This document shows, piece after piece, positions 1 to 7,500 of a stretch of 33,536 nucleotides of DNA. Every line of letters starts with the position of its first letter. The stretch's first letter is position 1. The position numbers and the translations under genes are program-made. This DNA is from an uncultured Lamprocystis sp. (lineage in GTDB: Bacteria; Pseudomonadota; Gammaproteobacteria; Chromatiales; Chromatiaceae). The DNA lies in NCBI RefSeq assembly GCF_903933125.1, contig NZ_CAIZIZ010000217.1, positions 1 through 33,536 on the forward strand. The letters are read 5' to 3'. The notes under the pieces were generated by a model, which saw only the letters and a list, made by a program, of their open reading frames with translations, did no database searches and had not been told where the DNA came from.

Positions 1-113
1 CCCGCTGTAGGGTGGATAAGGCGCGCCGCTCGGTGTCAGGGACCCGGCACGCCGGTCGTGCGCGCTGCATCCACCAAGGGGCTGCGTGATGCTGCCCAAA
101 TTTGGAATTGCTG
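1..113 (+). repeat. Left copy of a 113-bp inverted repeat found at both window ends
   Basis: These bases are the exact reverse complement of 33397-33509. The copy opens with a GTAGGGTGGATAAG motif (6-19). It can also fold on itself, because GGTGGAT (10-16) pairs with ATCCACC (69-75). Identity stops at base 114, and the outer boundary is cut by the window edge. No coding sequence is seen in it. The motif resembles the arms of the palindrome at 894-1026, so it probably belongs to one dispersed family of hairpin repeats. Confidence 0.9.
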
Positions 114-148
114 ACGCGTCATCCTCAGGCAACGACCATCAGCAGGGT

Positions 149-167
149 CAGGCGATTTCCGGAAAAT
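149..167 (+). repeat. Short repeat (AGGCGATTTCCG core) next to the mazF end
   Basis: The 12-base core AGGCGATTTCCG followed by AAAT two bases later recurs in direct orientation at 12787-12805. It recurs inverted, with a few changes, at 12929-12947. The copy lies 15 bases beyond the mazF stop. Together with the 12787 copy it brackets the accessory block. Matches of this length can occur by chance in 33 kb, so its meaning is uncertain. Confidence 0.4.
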
Positions 168-181
168 CCTGTTAGGCCAGA

Positions 182-532
182 TCACCCCGACCTGCCAACC
201 GGTCCGACCAGGGCCATGATCTTTGCCTGGACGTCATTCAACTCGGCGGCTGAAACCTGTCCTTTGTACTGCGCCCGACGCGCCCCCCAATCGAGACTCT
301 TGACCTGGTCGGCCAGGGCGGCGCCCGGACGGTCGCCCGCAATCGGCACTTCAAAAGGATAACCCTTGATCTGCGTTGTCATCGGGCAACAGAGCATCAG
401 GCCCGTCTTGCCGTTGTAGGCCGCAGGGCTGACGACCAGCGCCGGCCGATGACCGGCTTGCTCGTGCCCGGCCTGCGGATCGAAATGCAGCCACACAATA
501 TCGCCCGCCTCCGGCACGTAACGGCGAACCAT
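182..532 (-). CDS. mazF: MazF/PemK-family endoribonuclease toxin
   Basis: This 116-residue protein has the size and pattern of MazF/PemK toxins, sequence-specific ribonucleases that cut mRNA in the cytoplasm to stop growth. Seen directly: an N-terminal GDIVWLHFDP strand, then GHRPALVVSP, which is the typical MazF segment with the conserved Arg and Pro, and a CPMTTQIKGYPFEV core strand. A DQVKSLDW segment follows, as in related toxins. The ATG shares one base with the stop of the upstream antitoxin gene (TGATG), so the two are translationally coupled. It appears complete. RNA cleavage specificity cannot be read from the sequence. Confidence 0.9.
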   Translation of the reverse strand: MVRRYVPEAGDIVWLHFDPQAGHEQAGHRPALVVSPAAYNGKTGLMLCCPMTTQIKGYPFEVPIAGDRPGAALADQVKSLDWGARRAQYKGQVSAAELNDVQAKIMALVGPVGRSG

Positions 533-774
533 CAGAGGGCTTCCTTGCCCAGTGGTGAGCCGAAATCGACCTCGGCGTGCAGGTTCTCCGCCGTGATGTC
601 GGCCAGCAATCGAGCGAGGTCATATTCTTTCGGGCGAATCGGCTCGATCACGATGCACCCGCCTTCCTCGCGCATATCAACCGTCTCGTCCAGACTCAAG
701 TGCGCGGCCGCCATGATGGCCGCGGGAATACGCACTGATGCACTGTTACCCCACTTTTTCACAGTCACTCGCAT
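532..774 (-). CDS. mazE: MazE-family (SpoVT-AbrB fold) antitoxin
   Basis: An 80-residue antitoxin lies immediately upstream of, and overlaps by one base, the MazF-type toxin gene. Its N-terminal half (about 1-48: VKKWGNSASVRIPAAIM, then a strand around GGCIVIEP) matches the swapped-hairpin AbrB/MazE DNA-binding fold. The acidic C-terminal half (about 50-80) is expected to wrap the toxin. Families like this bind their own promoter, and a dyad sits 14-32 bases upstream of the start (788-806). A TGGAGACC ribosome binding site precedes the ATG. The pair is separated from the SNF2 helicase gene upstream by a palindromic repeat, so it is probably its own transcription unit. Confidence 0.88.
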   Translation of the reverse strand: MRVTVKKWGNSASVRIPAAIMAAAHLSLDETVDMREEGGCIVIEPIRPKEYDLARLLADITAENLHAEVDFGSPLGKEAL

Positions 775-787
775 GTTGGTCTCCAGC

Positions 788-806
788 GTATCTTCAATGT
801 TGATAC
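788..806 (-). promoter_or_regulatory. Dyad upstream of mazE, candidate autoregulatory operator
   Basis: The 19 bases form an imperfect palindrome, GTATCnnCAnTGnnGATAC, with 14 of 18 flanking positions pairing around a central base. It lies between the start codon and a weak promoter-like pair on the minus strand (TTGTTG, 17 bases, TAAAGT). MazE-family antitoxins usually repress their own operon through such dyads. The assignment rests on position and symmetry only. Confidence 0.4.
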
Positions 807-893
807 TTTACGCCAACAGCGGGGGTGCAACAAGGTCGGCTCGATGGACCCTGGTGAACCCGCGGCAACGCCCTGTCGGATCCTCCCTTGGCG

Positions 894-1026
894 GGCCTTG
901 ATCATCGTTCCGGCCGTAGGGTGGACAAGCGACAGCGCAGTCCGCCGAATCCCGCGCCGTCGCTGGTGGACTGCGCTACGCTTGTCCACCCTACAAGGCC
1001 GCGTGGTCGGAACGGTGATCAAGGCC
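894..1026. repeat. Long imperfect palindrome (GTAGGGTGGACAAG family) at the helicase gene 3' end
   Basis: The two arms run inward from GGCCTTGATC (894-903) and its complement GATCAAGGCC (1017-1026). They include GTAGGGTGGACAAGCG (915-930) against CGCTTGTCCACCCTAC. They also include GCGCAGTCC against GGACTGCGC nearer the centre. The stop codon of the SNF2 gene (complement of 1019-1021) lies inside the right arm. The RNA would fold into a very long hairpin without a T-run. This could end or stabilise the helicase mRNA and insulate mazEF. It is related to the terminal repeats of the window. Confidence 0.75.
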
Positions 1027-3700
1027 GGAGTACGGGATGGTGGGACTCAATACCGGACTCATTCTCAGGCCAGAGCAGGATCAGATCGCCCATCAGCGGT
1101 TTACGAAAGGGTAGTCGCAGTTGATCGATGGCCGTGAGGGCATGTTGCCGGGCGTCGTCCAGCCAGCGCATCAATAGGTCTGGAGCCCGGTAGAGAGAGC
1201 CGATATCCGTCTCATTTTGAGCGGCTTTACGCTGATTGATCATCTCCAACACCGCTTCGTCATGGACAAGAACCCATTCACCGCCGTCACTGACCGTAAC
1301 ACCGGCAACGACTTGACGCACCTGGCCGCTCTGGCTCGTAACCGAGTCCATGAATCGGAATACTGCCAATGGGTGCGTCAGCCCCTTTACCTGTGCCAGC
1401 GACCCTTCCCATTCCTCCGCCTGGGCCAGCGCCCGATCGAACAACTGATGCCCTACCCCAACGATCCGCTTCGCCTCGTCGTTGTCTTTCGGGTTGCGGT
1501 GAAAGATCAGCCCTTCGTAGCGTGAACGGATGCCTGGCGAGGTGAGCCACGCCTCCGGGGTCTTGAAGCTGAATATGCCATCATCCCGCTCTGGTCGACG
1601 CCGATTGCGAACCAGCATCCCGTGGAAAAAGGGGATCAGGTCCGGCAGGTCTTTACGCGGTACGTCCGCGAGTTGCGAGAGGTCAAAGCTCTGGCAATGG
1701 CCGACGAGATCGACCACGGCCGAGATCGCTGAACGCCCGCCGAGGCTCCGCGTCTTGGCGTCGAACCAGTCGTCCAGGCGCTCGGGACGCACACCTTGCC
1801 CCTCCCTAAAAAGCTCATTGAAGAAGCCCGGTCCGGCCATGCCGAGCACCATTTGCATCAGATCCTCCGGCTCGTCCATGGCGTGACCCAGGGCCTCCAT
1901 GATGTGCCTGAGCTTCTGCTCCAGCTTGCCCCAAATCCGCGACTCGACCGTGCTGGGATTGCGTACCGTAACGACCTCAACGGGCCGGGTCTGGCCGTAG
2001 CGATTGAGCCGCCCTACCCGCTGATGCAGACGCATCGGGTTCCAGGGCAGATCCACATGGATCAGGGTGTGGCAGCGGGCCTGAAGATCAATGCCCTCAC
2101 CCCCGGCCTCGGTGGAGACCAGAAAGCGAATTCGGCCCTGGTTAAATGCCTCCGCGGCCATCTCCCGACTCCCAGTCAGCACCGTCTCACGGGCGGATGG
2201 TAGACGCACTCCGACGAGTCGATCATCGCCATTGATAAAACCGACCGCGCTCTCACCAAAACGGGCCATGAGAATCGAGACGACCAATGCCTGAGTCGCC
2301 TTGTATTCGGTGAAGAGCAAGACCGAGCGCTCACCGAAACGCGTGTCGATCAGTTCCCCGATGCGCAGGATCTTGCTCTCATCCTGAATTTGCTCAGCCG
2401 CCTCAATCAGGGACCGCAGGAATGGCAACTCATCCGCCATGAGTTGAAACTTCGCTTCATTTTCCCAGCGCTCTAATGCCGCGAAGACATCCTCATCTGC
2501 GTCATCGTCGGGACGTTCGATCATGGTCTGTGCTTGCCGAAATTTCTCAACCGCCTGTTCTAAATTGGCAAGGCGCCGGCGCAGGGCCGAGCGGATCGCC
2601 GCCACCGAGCTGGAGGCGATCTTCTGCATGGCAATCAGGACCAGAGTGACCTGGCGGCGACCGCGTTGATCCAAACCGGATGCATAGGCATTGCCCGCCG
2701 TAATGAAGCGGGTCAGGAGTTGATAGAAGGCCGTTTCTGCCTCGTTATAGGCGTAGGTCTCGGGATAGTTGGTCACCGGTTGGAACAGGCGTTTGCCCGC
2801 CATATCCGTCACCTTCTGCTTGAAGTTGCGGATCAGCACCGGGCGCAGCAATGGCAATTGCTCCGACTCCGGGCGTCGGGGGCCGAACACCTCCGGTTGC
2901 AACAGACCCATCAAGAACCAGAAACCATAAGGCTTACCGCGGTGCGGCGTCCCGGTAAAAAACAGGCAGGACTCTACCCGATCCTCGGCGACCAGCCGTT
3001 CGACGAAGCGATAGCCCAGGGTCTTGCCGGTCTCTTCGTCTACATTCAGGTGGTGGGCCTCATCGACGATCAGCATGTCCCACCGGGGCGCATCCAGCAA
3101 GCGCTCATGACGGCCCTTGCGGTCGGCACGCATGGTCGGCAAGGACGCGACCACCTGATTGTGGGTACTCCAGAAATCAGCCTTGGGCGTATCGACCTCC
3201 GGCCGATACATGGACATGCGAATATCGAACAGAGTACGCAGCCGATACTGCCACTGCTCCACCAGCGCGGCGGGGGTGAGAATCAAGAGGCGCCGGACCT
3301 TGCCGCTGGAAAGCAAGGGCCAGAGGATGAGTCCGGCCTCAATGGTCTTACCCAAGCCCACGTCGTCCGCGATCAGAAGCCGGATCGGCCACTGCTGCAA
3401 GGCCCGATGGCAAACCCAAAGCTGATGGGGCAGCAGGTCGATCCGCGAGCGCGAAAACACCCCCCAGGCATCGTTGAGCGAGCGGATGGCCGCCGCCTGG
3501 GCCTTGAGCGTCACATCGAGTGATGCAGACCAATGCCCCAGCCGCACCGCGTCGGCCAGCGCCATACGCCGCGCGAGGTCTGCCGCTACGCAGGACTCGA
3601 TGCGGTCGCCGAAGCGGACGATGACCGTCTCGCCTTGGTCCAGGATGACCGTGCCCGTGCCGAAGCGGGGGTGCTGGACCTGATGGTCTTTCTCGAACAT
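1019..3700 (-). CDS. RapA/HepA-like SNF2-family DEAH helicase/translocase, candidate defence component
   Basis: An 893-residue superfamily 2 ATPase. Seen directly: an N-terminal module containing HPRFGTGTVI (10-19), like the small beta domains of RapA-type proteins; Walker A DVGLGKT (113-119); Walker B DEAH (213-216); motif III TGTPHR (249-254); motif V STEAGGEGIDLQ; and motif VI QRVGRLNR (560-567). Both RecA lobes are therefore intact. A roughly 270-residue C-terminal extension is unassigned. No nuclease or methylase motif was recognised. SNF2 proteins of this group translocate on double-stranded DNA and occur in RNA polymerase recycling (RapA) and in phage-defence loci such as DISARM. A GGGGAGACG ribosome binding site precedes the ATG, 21 bases after the vapC stop, so it is probably cotranscribed with phd-vapC. 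Neighbours favour a defence role over housekeeping RapA. Confidence 0.85.
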   Translation of the reverse strand: MFEKDHQVQHPRFGTGTVILDQGETVIVRFGDRIESCVAADLARRMALADAVRLGHWSASLDVTLKAQAAAIRSLNDAWGVFSRSRIDLLPHQLWVCHRALQQWPIRLLIADDVGLGKTIEAGLILWPLLSSGKVRRLLILTPAALVEQWQYRLRTLFDIRMSMYRPEVDTPKADFWSTHNQVVASLPTMRADRKGRHERLLDAPRWDMLIVDEAHHLNVDEETGKTLGYRFVERLVAEDRVESCLFFTGTPHRGKPYGFWFLMGLLQPEVFGPRRPESEQLPLLRPVLIRNFKQKVTDMAGKRLFQPVTNYPETYAYNEAETAFYQLLTRFITAGNAYASGLDQRGRRQVTLVLIAMQKIASSSVAAIRSALRRRLANLEQAVEKFRQAQTMIERPDDDADEDVFAALERWENEAKFQLMADELPFLRSLIEAAEQIQDESKILRIGELIDTRFGERSVLLFTEYKATQALVVSILMARFGESAVGFINGDDRLVGVRLPSARETVLTGSREMAAEAFNQGRIRFLVSTEAGGEGIDLQARCHTLIHVDLPWNPMRLHQRVGRLNRYGQTRPVEVVTVRNPSTVESRIWGKLEQKLRHIMEALGHAMDEPEDLMQMVLGMAGPGFFNELFREGQGVRPERLDDWFDAKTRSLGGRSAISAVVDLVGHCQSFDLSQLADVPRKDLPDLIPFFHGMLVRNRRRPERDDGIFSFKTPEAWLTSPGIRSRYEGLIFHRNPKDNDEAKRIVGVGHQLFDRALAQAEEWEGSLAQVKGLTHPLAVFRFMDSVTSQSGQVRQVVAGVTVSDGGEWVLVHDEAVLEMINQRKAAQNETDIGSLYRAPDLLMRWLDDARQHALTAIDQLRLPFRKPLMGDLILLWPENESGIESHHPVLRP

Positions 3701-3721
3701 GGAATCGTCTCCCCTGACCCT

Positions 3722-4144
3722 TCAGCCCACTGGAAGCAGCGGCACACCCCAGACCGGCGCGGCATCCGCAAGCCGGCGATCCAGGGTCGCGAGGTCCGCG
3801 GCAAGCCGCCGCGCGACGGCCAGATGCAGGGCGTCGCCCGCGCGCAGACCGCCCGGCGCATCGATCAGCAAGGCCGCGGATCGGAAATCCACCGGTTCGA
3901 TCTCGGTCAAGCCCAAACTGGATGACACAAAGCCTTGGAAGGCCGATAGCGCCTGCTGCCGGGTGGCGCGGTCGATGGTACCCGTGCGCTCCTTGATGGC
4001 CCCGACGCTGGCCATCTCAGTCAAGGTCCAAGCTGAAATGACGAATCCGCGCGGACGGGCCGCCTCGACCTGACTCAACACCAGGGACGCATTCGCCTCC
4101 CGGAAGAAGATTGCGCCGAGCACCGAGGTGTCGAGATAGATCAC
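3722..4144 (-). CDS. vapC: PIN-domain (VapC-like) ribonuclease toxin
   Basis: A 140-residue PIN-domain protein. The expected acidic metal-binding residues are in place: D5 (IYLDTSVLG), E43 (WTLTEMAS), D104 (RAGDALHLA) and D122 (TLDRRLA). PIN toxins are magnesium-dependent ribonucleases that typically cleave tRNA or rRNA. The start overlaps the stop of the Phd-type antitoxin gene by four bases (ATGA), the usual antitoxin-first arrangement. It is unusual in being wedged between the giant ATPase gene and the SNF2 helicase gene, with the helicase start only 21 bases downstream. It looks intact. Confidence 0.88.
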   Translation of the reverse strand: MIYLDTSVLGAIFFREANASLVLSQVEAARPRGFVISAWTLTEMASVGAIKERTGTIDRATRQQALSAFQGFVSSSLGLTEIEPVDFRSAALLIDAPGGLRAGDALHLAVARRLAADLATLDRRLADAAPVWGVPLLPVG

Positions 4145-4374
4145 AGCAGGTTCTGCTCACGGAGTTCCGCGACCGTTGCGCCCGGTGCCTGGGGACCGGA
4201 CTCAACCCAGACGTGCAGGGCCTCCCAATCGAAGGCGGCGGCAGCCCGCGGCTCGGGGACGAGCCGCGCTACCGGCCGGCCGCGGCGGGTGATGACGATT
4301 TCCTCGCCCGCTTCCACGTCGGCGAGTAAGGATGAAAGATGGGACTTGGCATCGGCTATGGTGGCAGTCTTCAT
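4141..4374 (-). CDS. Phd/YefM-family antitoxin
   Basis: A 77-residue protein with the Phd/YefM N-terminal pattern: KTATIADAKSHLSSLLADVEAGEEIVITRRGRPVARL reads as the helix-helix-strand DNA-binding module, split here as residues 2-20 and 21-38. The C-terminal tail (about 40-77), including WVESG and VAELREQNLL, would bind the cognate PIN toxin encoded just downstream with a four-base overlap. Members repress their own promoter. The 143 bases between it and the end of the giant ATPase gene could hold that promoter, but no convincing -35/-10 pair was seen. Readthrough from the giant gene is equally possible. Confidence 0.85.
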   Translation of the reverse strand: MKTATIADAKSHLSSLLADVEAGEEIVITRRGRPVARLVPEPRAAAAFDWEALHVWVESGPQAPGATVAELREQNLL

Positions 4375-4517
4375 GGATGTGCTCTCGGGTTTGATCGTCC
4401 CAGCGCATTGGACTCTGACTGGTAAGGATGTGCTCGCCTGCCAGGGACCGTGGCTCTGTCATTTTTGTTGGCGTTTGGACCTACCGGCATAGTCGTACAC
4501 TTCAGCCTATTGTTCCG

Positions 4518-7500
4518 TCAACGAAAGAGCCGTTGTTGCAGTCCCTCATCGGCCGCAACGATCCGCAGGGGGATGTCGTAGTCGCCGTTGAAAGTAGCTC
4601 CTTCCGCGCCAAGCGTATCGACCAGGCGTTTGTGAATGTCTTGAGAAGTTTCTATCACGACATCGAAACACCGAAATAACGTTTTGATCCTTTCTATAGG
4701 GGCGTACGCATGTGGAATAGCGTGTGGAAGTGCACCTGGTGCCGCAATTAGTCCGTGGTGGAGCAACTCGCGTACCACTAAGTGCGAACCAATGCTCAAG
4801 GTACGATTGATCGGCGGCGGATCAAACCCACCACCCCGGTATTGTTCGTTAGTTCGCGGTGTTCGCAATTTATCCAGAGAAAACGATTTACTGCATCTAT
4901 TGATCGAAAGAAACAGACCTTTATATTCCTCAAGCCAGCGCGAGAGACGGTAGAGACGCGGGAAATTCGCCATCCATAACGACCACTGCTCATCGTCTTC
5001 CTGATTATTCGCATAGTCCTCAATGATCTTTAGCCATTTGTCCGGCTCTTTTCTCGGGTCGGTTTCTGCAAAGGTATGCCACCAACCGCGATTCTGGCAC
5101 ATTTCGATAGCGGCGCGATGCTGCTGGTTCCTCGTGCGGCCGATCGACTGAAAGGCACCGAGTGTAAACAAAATGAGCCAAGATGATCGGTCGAATTGCT
5201 CTGTATCCGGATCGATCGTAAGGTCGATGCTGCCTCCGGGATAAAGGTTTCTACGATATCGTGCAGCCTGATCGGTACGGTCGCTTGACCACCATGCATG
5301 AATATTGTTAAGCGCCGTCGCCAAGTCGATGCGGTGAGAGATGAGTGGCGGCGGAAGGGGGTCAACCGCTCGATAACCCCTGTCGAGTACCTCACTGGAG
5401 GCCAGACGACGCTGAAGCCTCACCCGCTGTTCAGCCGAAAGCGGAACTAGAAGCACCGGGTTCTGAAACACGTTTAGGAGCCAATCCCGGCCCCGAACGT
5501 GCTCCGCAACCGTCTCGCCAAGCTCCCCATTCACCAGATAAATCAGGGCAGAATGTCTAGCCTTATCGCTTCTTGCTGCCAACACCCACTGCGCCATATC
5601 GTCGGCCTTAGCTTGTAGCCGATCACGGCAAGCCAGGAACAACTCAAGAGCCGATTCGTCCTCGTTCTCGGCCGGGAAATAGTCAGTGTGCAGACGCCGT
5701 TCGGCGGGCGCCAATTCGTAACGAAGTGGCTCATCTTTGTCGAGCAGATGACTGCTCGTGGCAACTAGCTTGCCAGCATTAGCCCAAGTATCAATCTGAG
5801 TACGGAATTGCAGTTCCTTGAGCCGCTGTTTGATGTCTGCCAACTCCCAGGCTGAATCCTCTTCCGTCAACAGCAACAGCCGACCAAGTGCCCGAGCGTC
5901 TTCAGGCCGGATACGGGTTGGGTCGATTAAGGCCACTAGCGCGGCGACTCCCAACGGAGCAAGTTTGGCAAGGCCGGCATGTTTGAGAATCGCGCCCATG
6001 TCTGGCGCGACCAGGGAAACCGCGGGGTACTTCGTCATGAAGGGTGCCCAGGAACCCAGCACGTCCAAGACGGCGGGTTTGGCAAGTGACTCCGCTAATT
6101 GGTAGCGGACAACGCCTGTCGACGTGAAGGTCCGTAAGGGCTCAGCCAGGCCGTTGGGTATGGAATCCGGATGGGCACTGAGACGCCGGAGCAGGGCAAG
6201 GACCAGTTCCCGAACCAATTCCGCGGCAGTATCCCGCTGCCTGCCGCGCCAGCGGTCTGTGAGACCGAGCCAAAGAGGCTGCCAAAAGTCATGAGGGGTT
6301 AGATCTGCGGCCAAGCGCAACTGTTTGCCCACCGCGGCCCAGTTCTCAAAAGAATGATTCAGCAACTCACCCAACGCCACGCCGGCCTCGGCGCCGATCT
6401 GTTTCGCGAGGTCTAAGTTGCTGTCGCTATTGCCCGCGAGTTTGGCCCGACCAGCGTCGATGGCAAAGCGACCGTTGACGGCGAATCCGAGTTTAGCTTG
6501 CTCCTTCGTTGGTGCCGTGACCCACAGGGTGGGTACCTCATCGGGCAAAGCCCGGAAGCCGTCCGGGCCGAGGGCGATCAACAGCGCACCATGCTCGGTG
6601 CGCACACAGAGGGCGTCGCTCTCTTTACCCCAGTCGCCGACAAGATGCAGACAACCGAATTCCACGCCGAGACATACCGCCGAGGGTTTCCAGGCGAATC
6701 GCCGAAAAGCGGCATCCATCGCCGCCCCGCTTTGGCCCTTGGCGAGTACCACGGGCCGCGCGCCGATCTCAACCGAGCGGACGGCCTGACCGAATGCGCA
6801 TAGTACCCCGGCGACATCTTGGAAGCGCGCCAGGACCTCGGCTTGGGCACCCTCAGAGATCCCAGGCAATTCGATTAGGGTGCCAGGCAGTCGATGGTTT
6901 TCCGTGTGGCGGGCAAGCGCGTCGCTAGCGTCTTGGGTGTCCAGCCAGGGCTGGGGCAGGATACCGGCCACGATCTCCAGCGCGAGGCGTCCGCTCAGGA
7001 TGCGTGGCCGATCGCAGGCCAGGAGCACGCTTTTAAAGCCCAGCCCGAATTTGCCGGTTAGGCCCTGGTGCGGCCGTTTGTCAGACTCGGATAGAATCAG
7101 CATCTTTTCGAGGTCGCGCCCAAAGCCCCGGCGCTCACCGTCGAACCCAACCGGCCCGCGGGCGTTGACGGGCCGACCCCAATGGATAAAGCGCAGGGCA
7201 TCGTTGCCAATCTCCACCAGGAACCTTTGTGCCCCCGGCGGGGTCTTGCAACCGGTTTGCGGATGGGCAGCGATCTGTCCAAGTTCAATGGCAGCGTCGT
7301 CCGCGTTCTGAAAAAGCTCGAAGGGAATGCTTGATAGATCGTATTGAAAATCGGCAAGTTTTGTCTTGACGCCATCAAGAACGGCCCGCTGCGCATTCGG
7401 ATCACTCACGATTGCGCTTTCGACTGCCGTTAGCGACTTGTTCAAGTTGCTCTGGACGCGCGCATTACCGCCAGCCTCACCCGCCTCTGCCAGTGCCGTG

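Noticed and set aside
102-362. 86-codon plus-strand open frame overlapping mazF
   Set aside because: It is antisense to the clear MazF gene, starts inside the terminal repeat and encodes no recognisable domain.
2666-3523. 285-codon plus-strand open frame
   Set aside because: It is the antisense shadow of the SNF2 helicase gene, whose motifs on the minus strand are unambiguous. Long antisense frames are common in GC-rich DNA.
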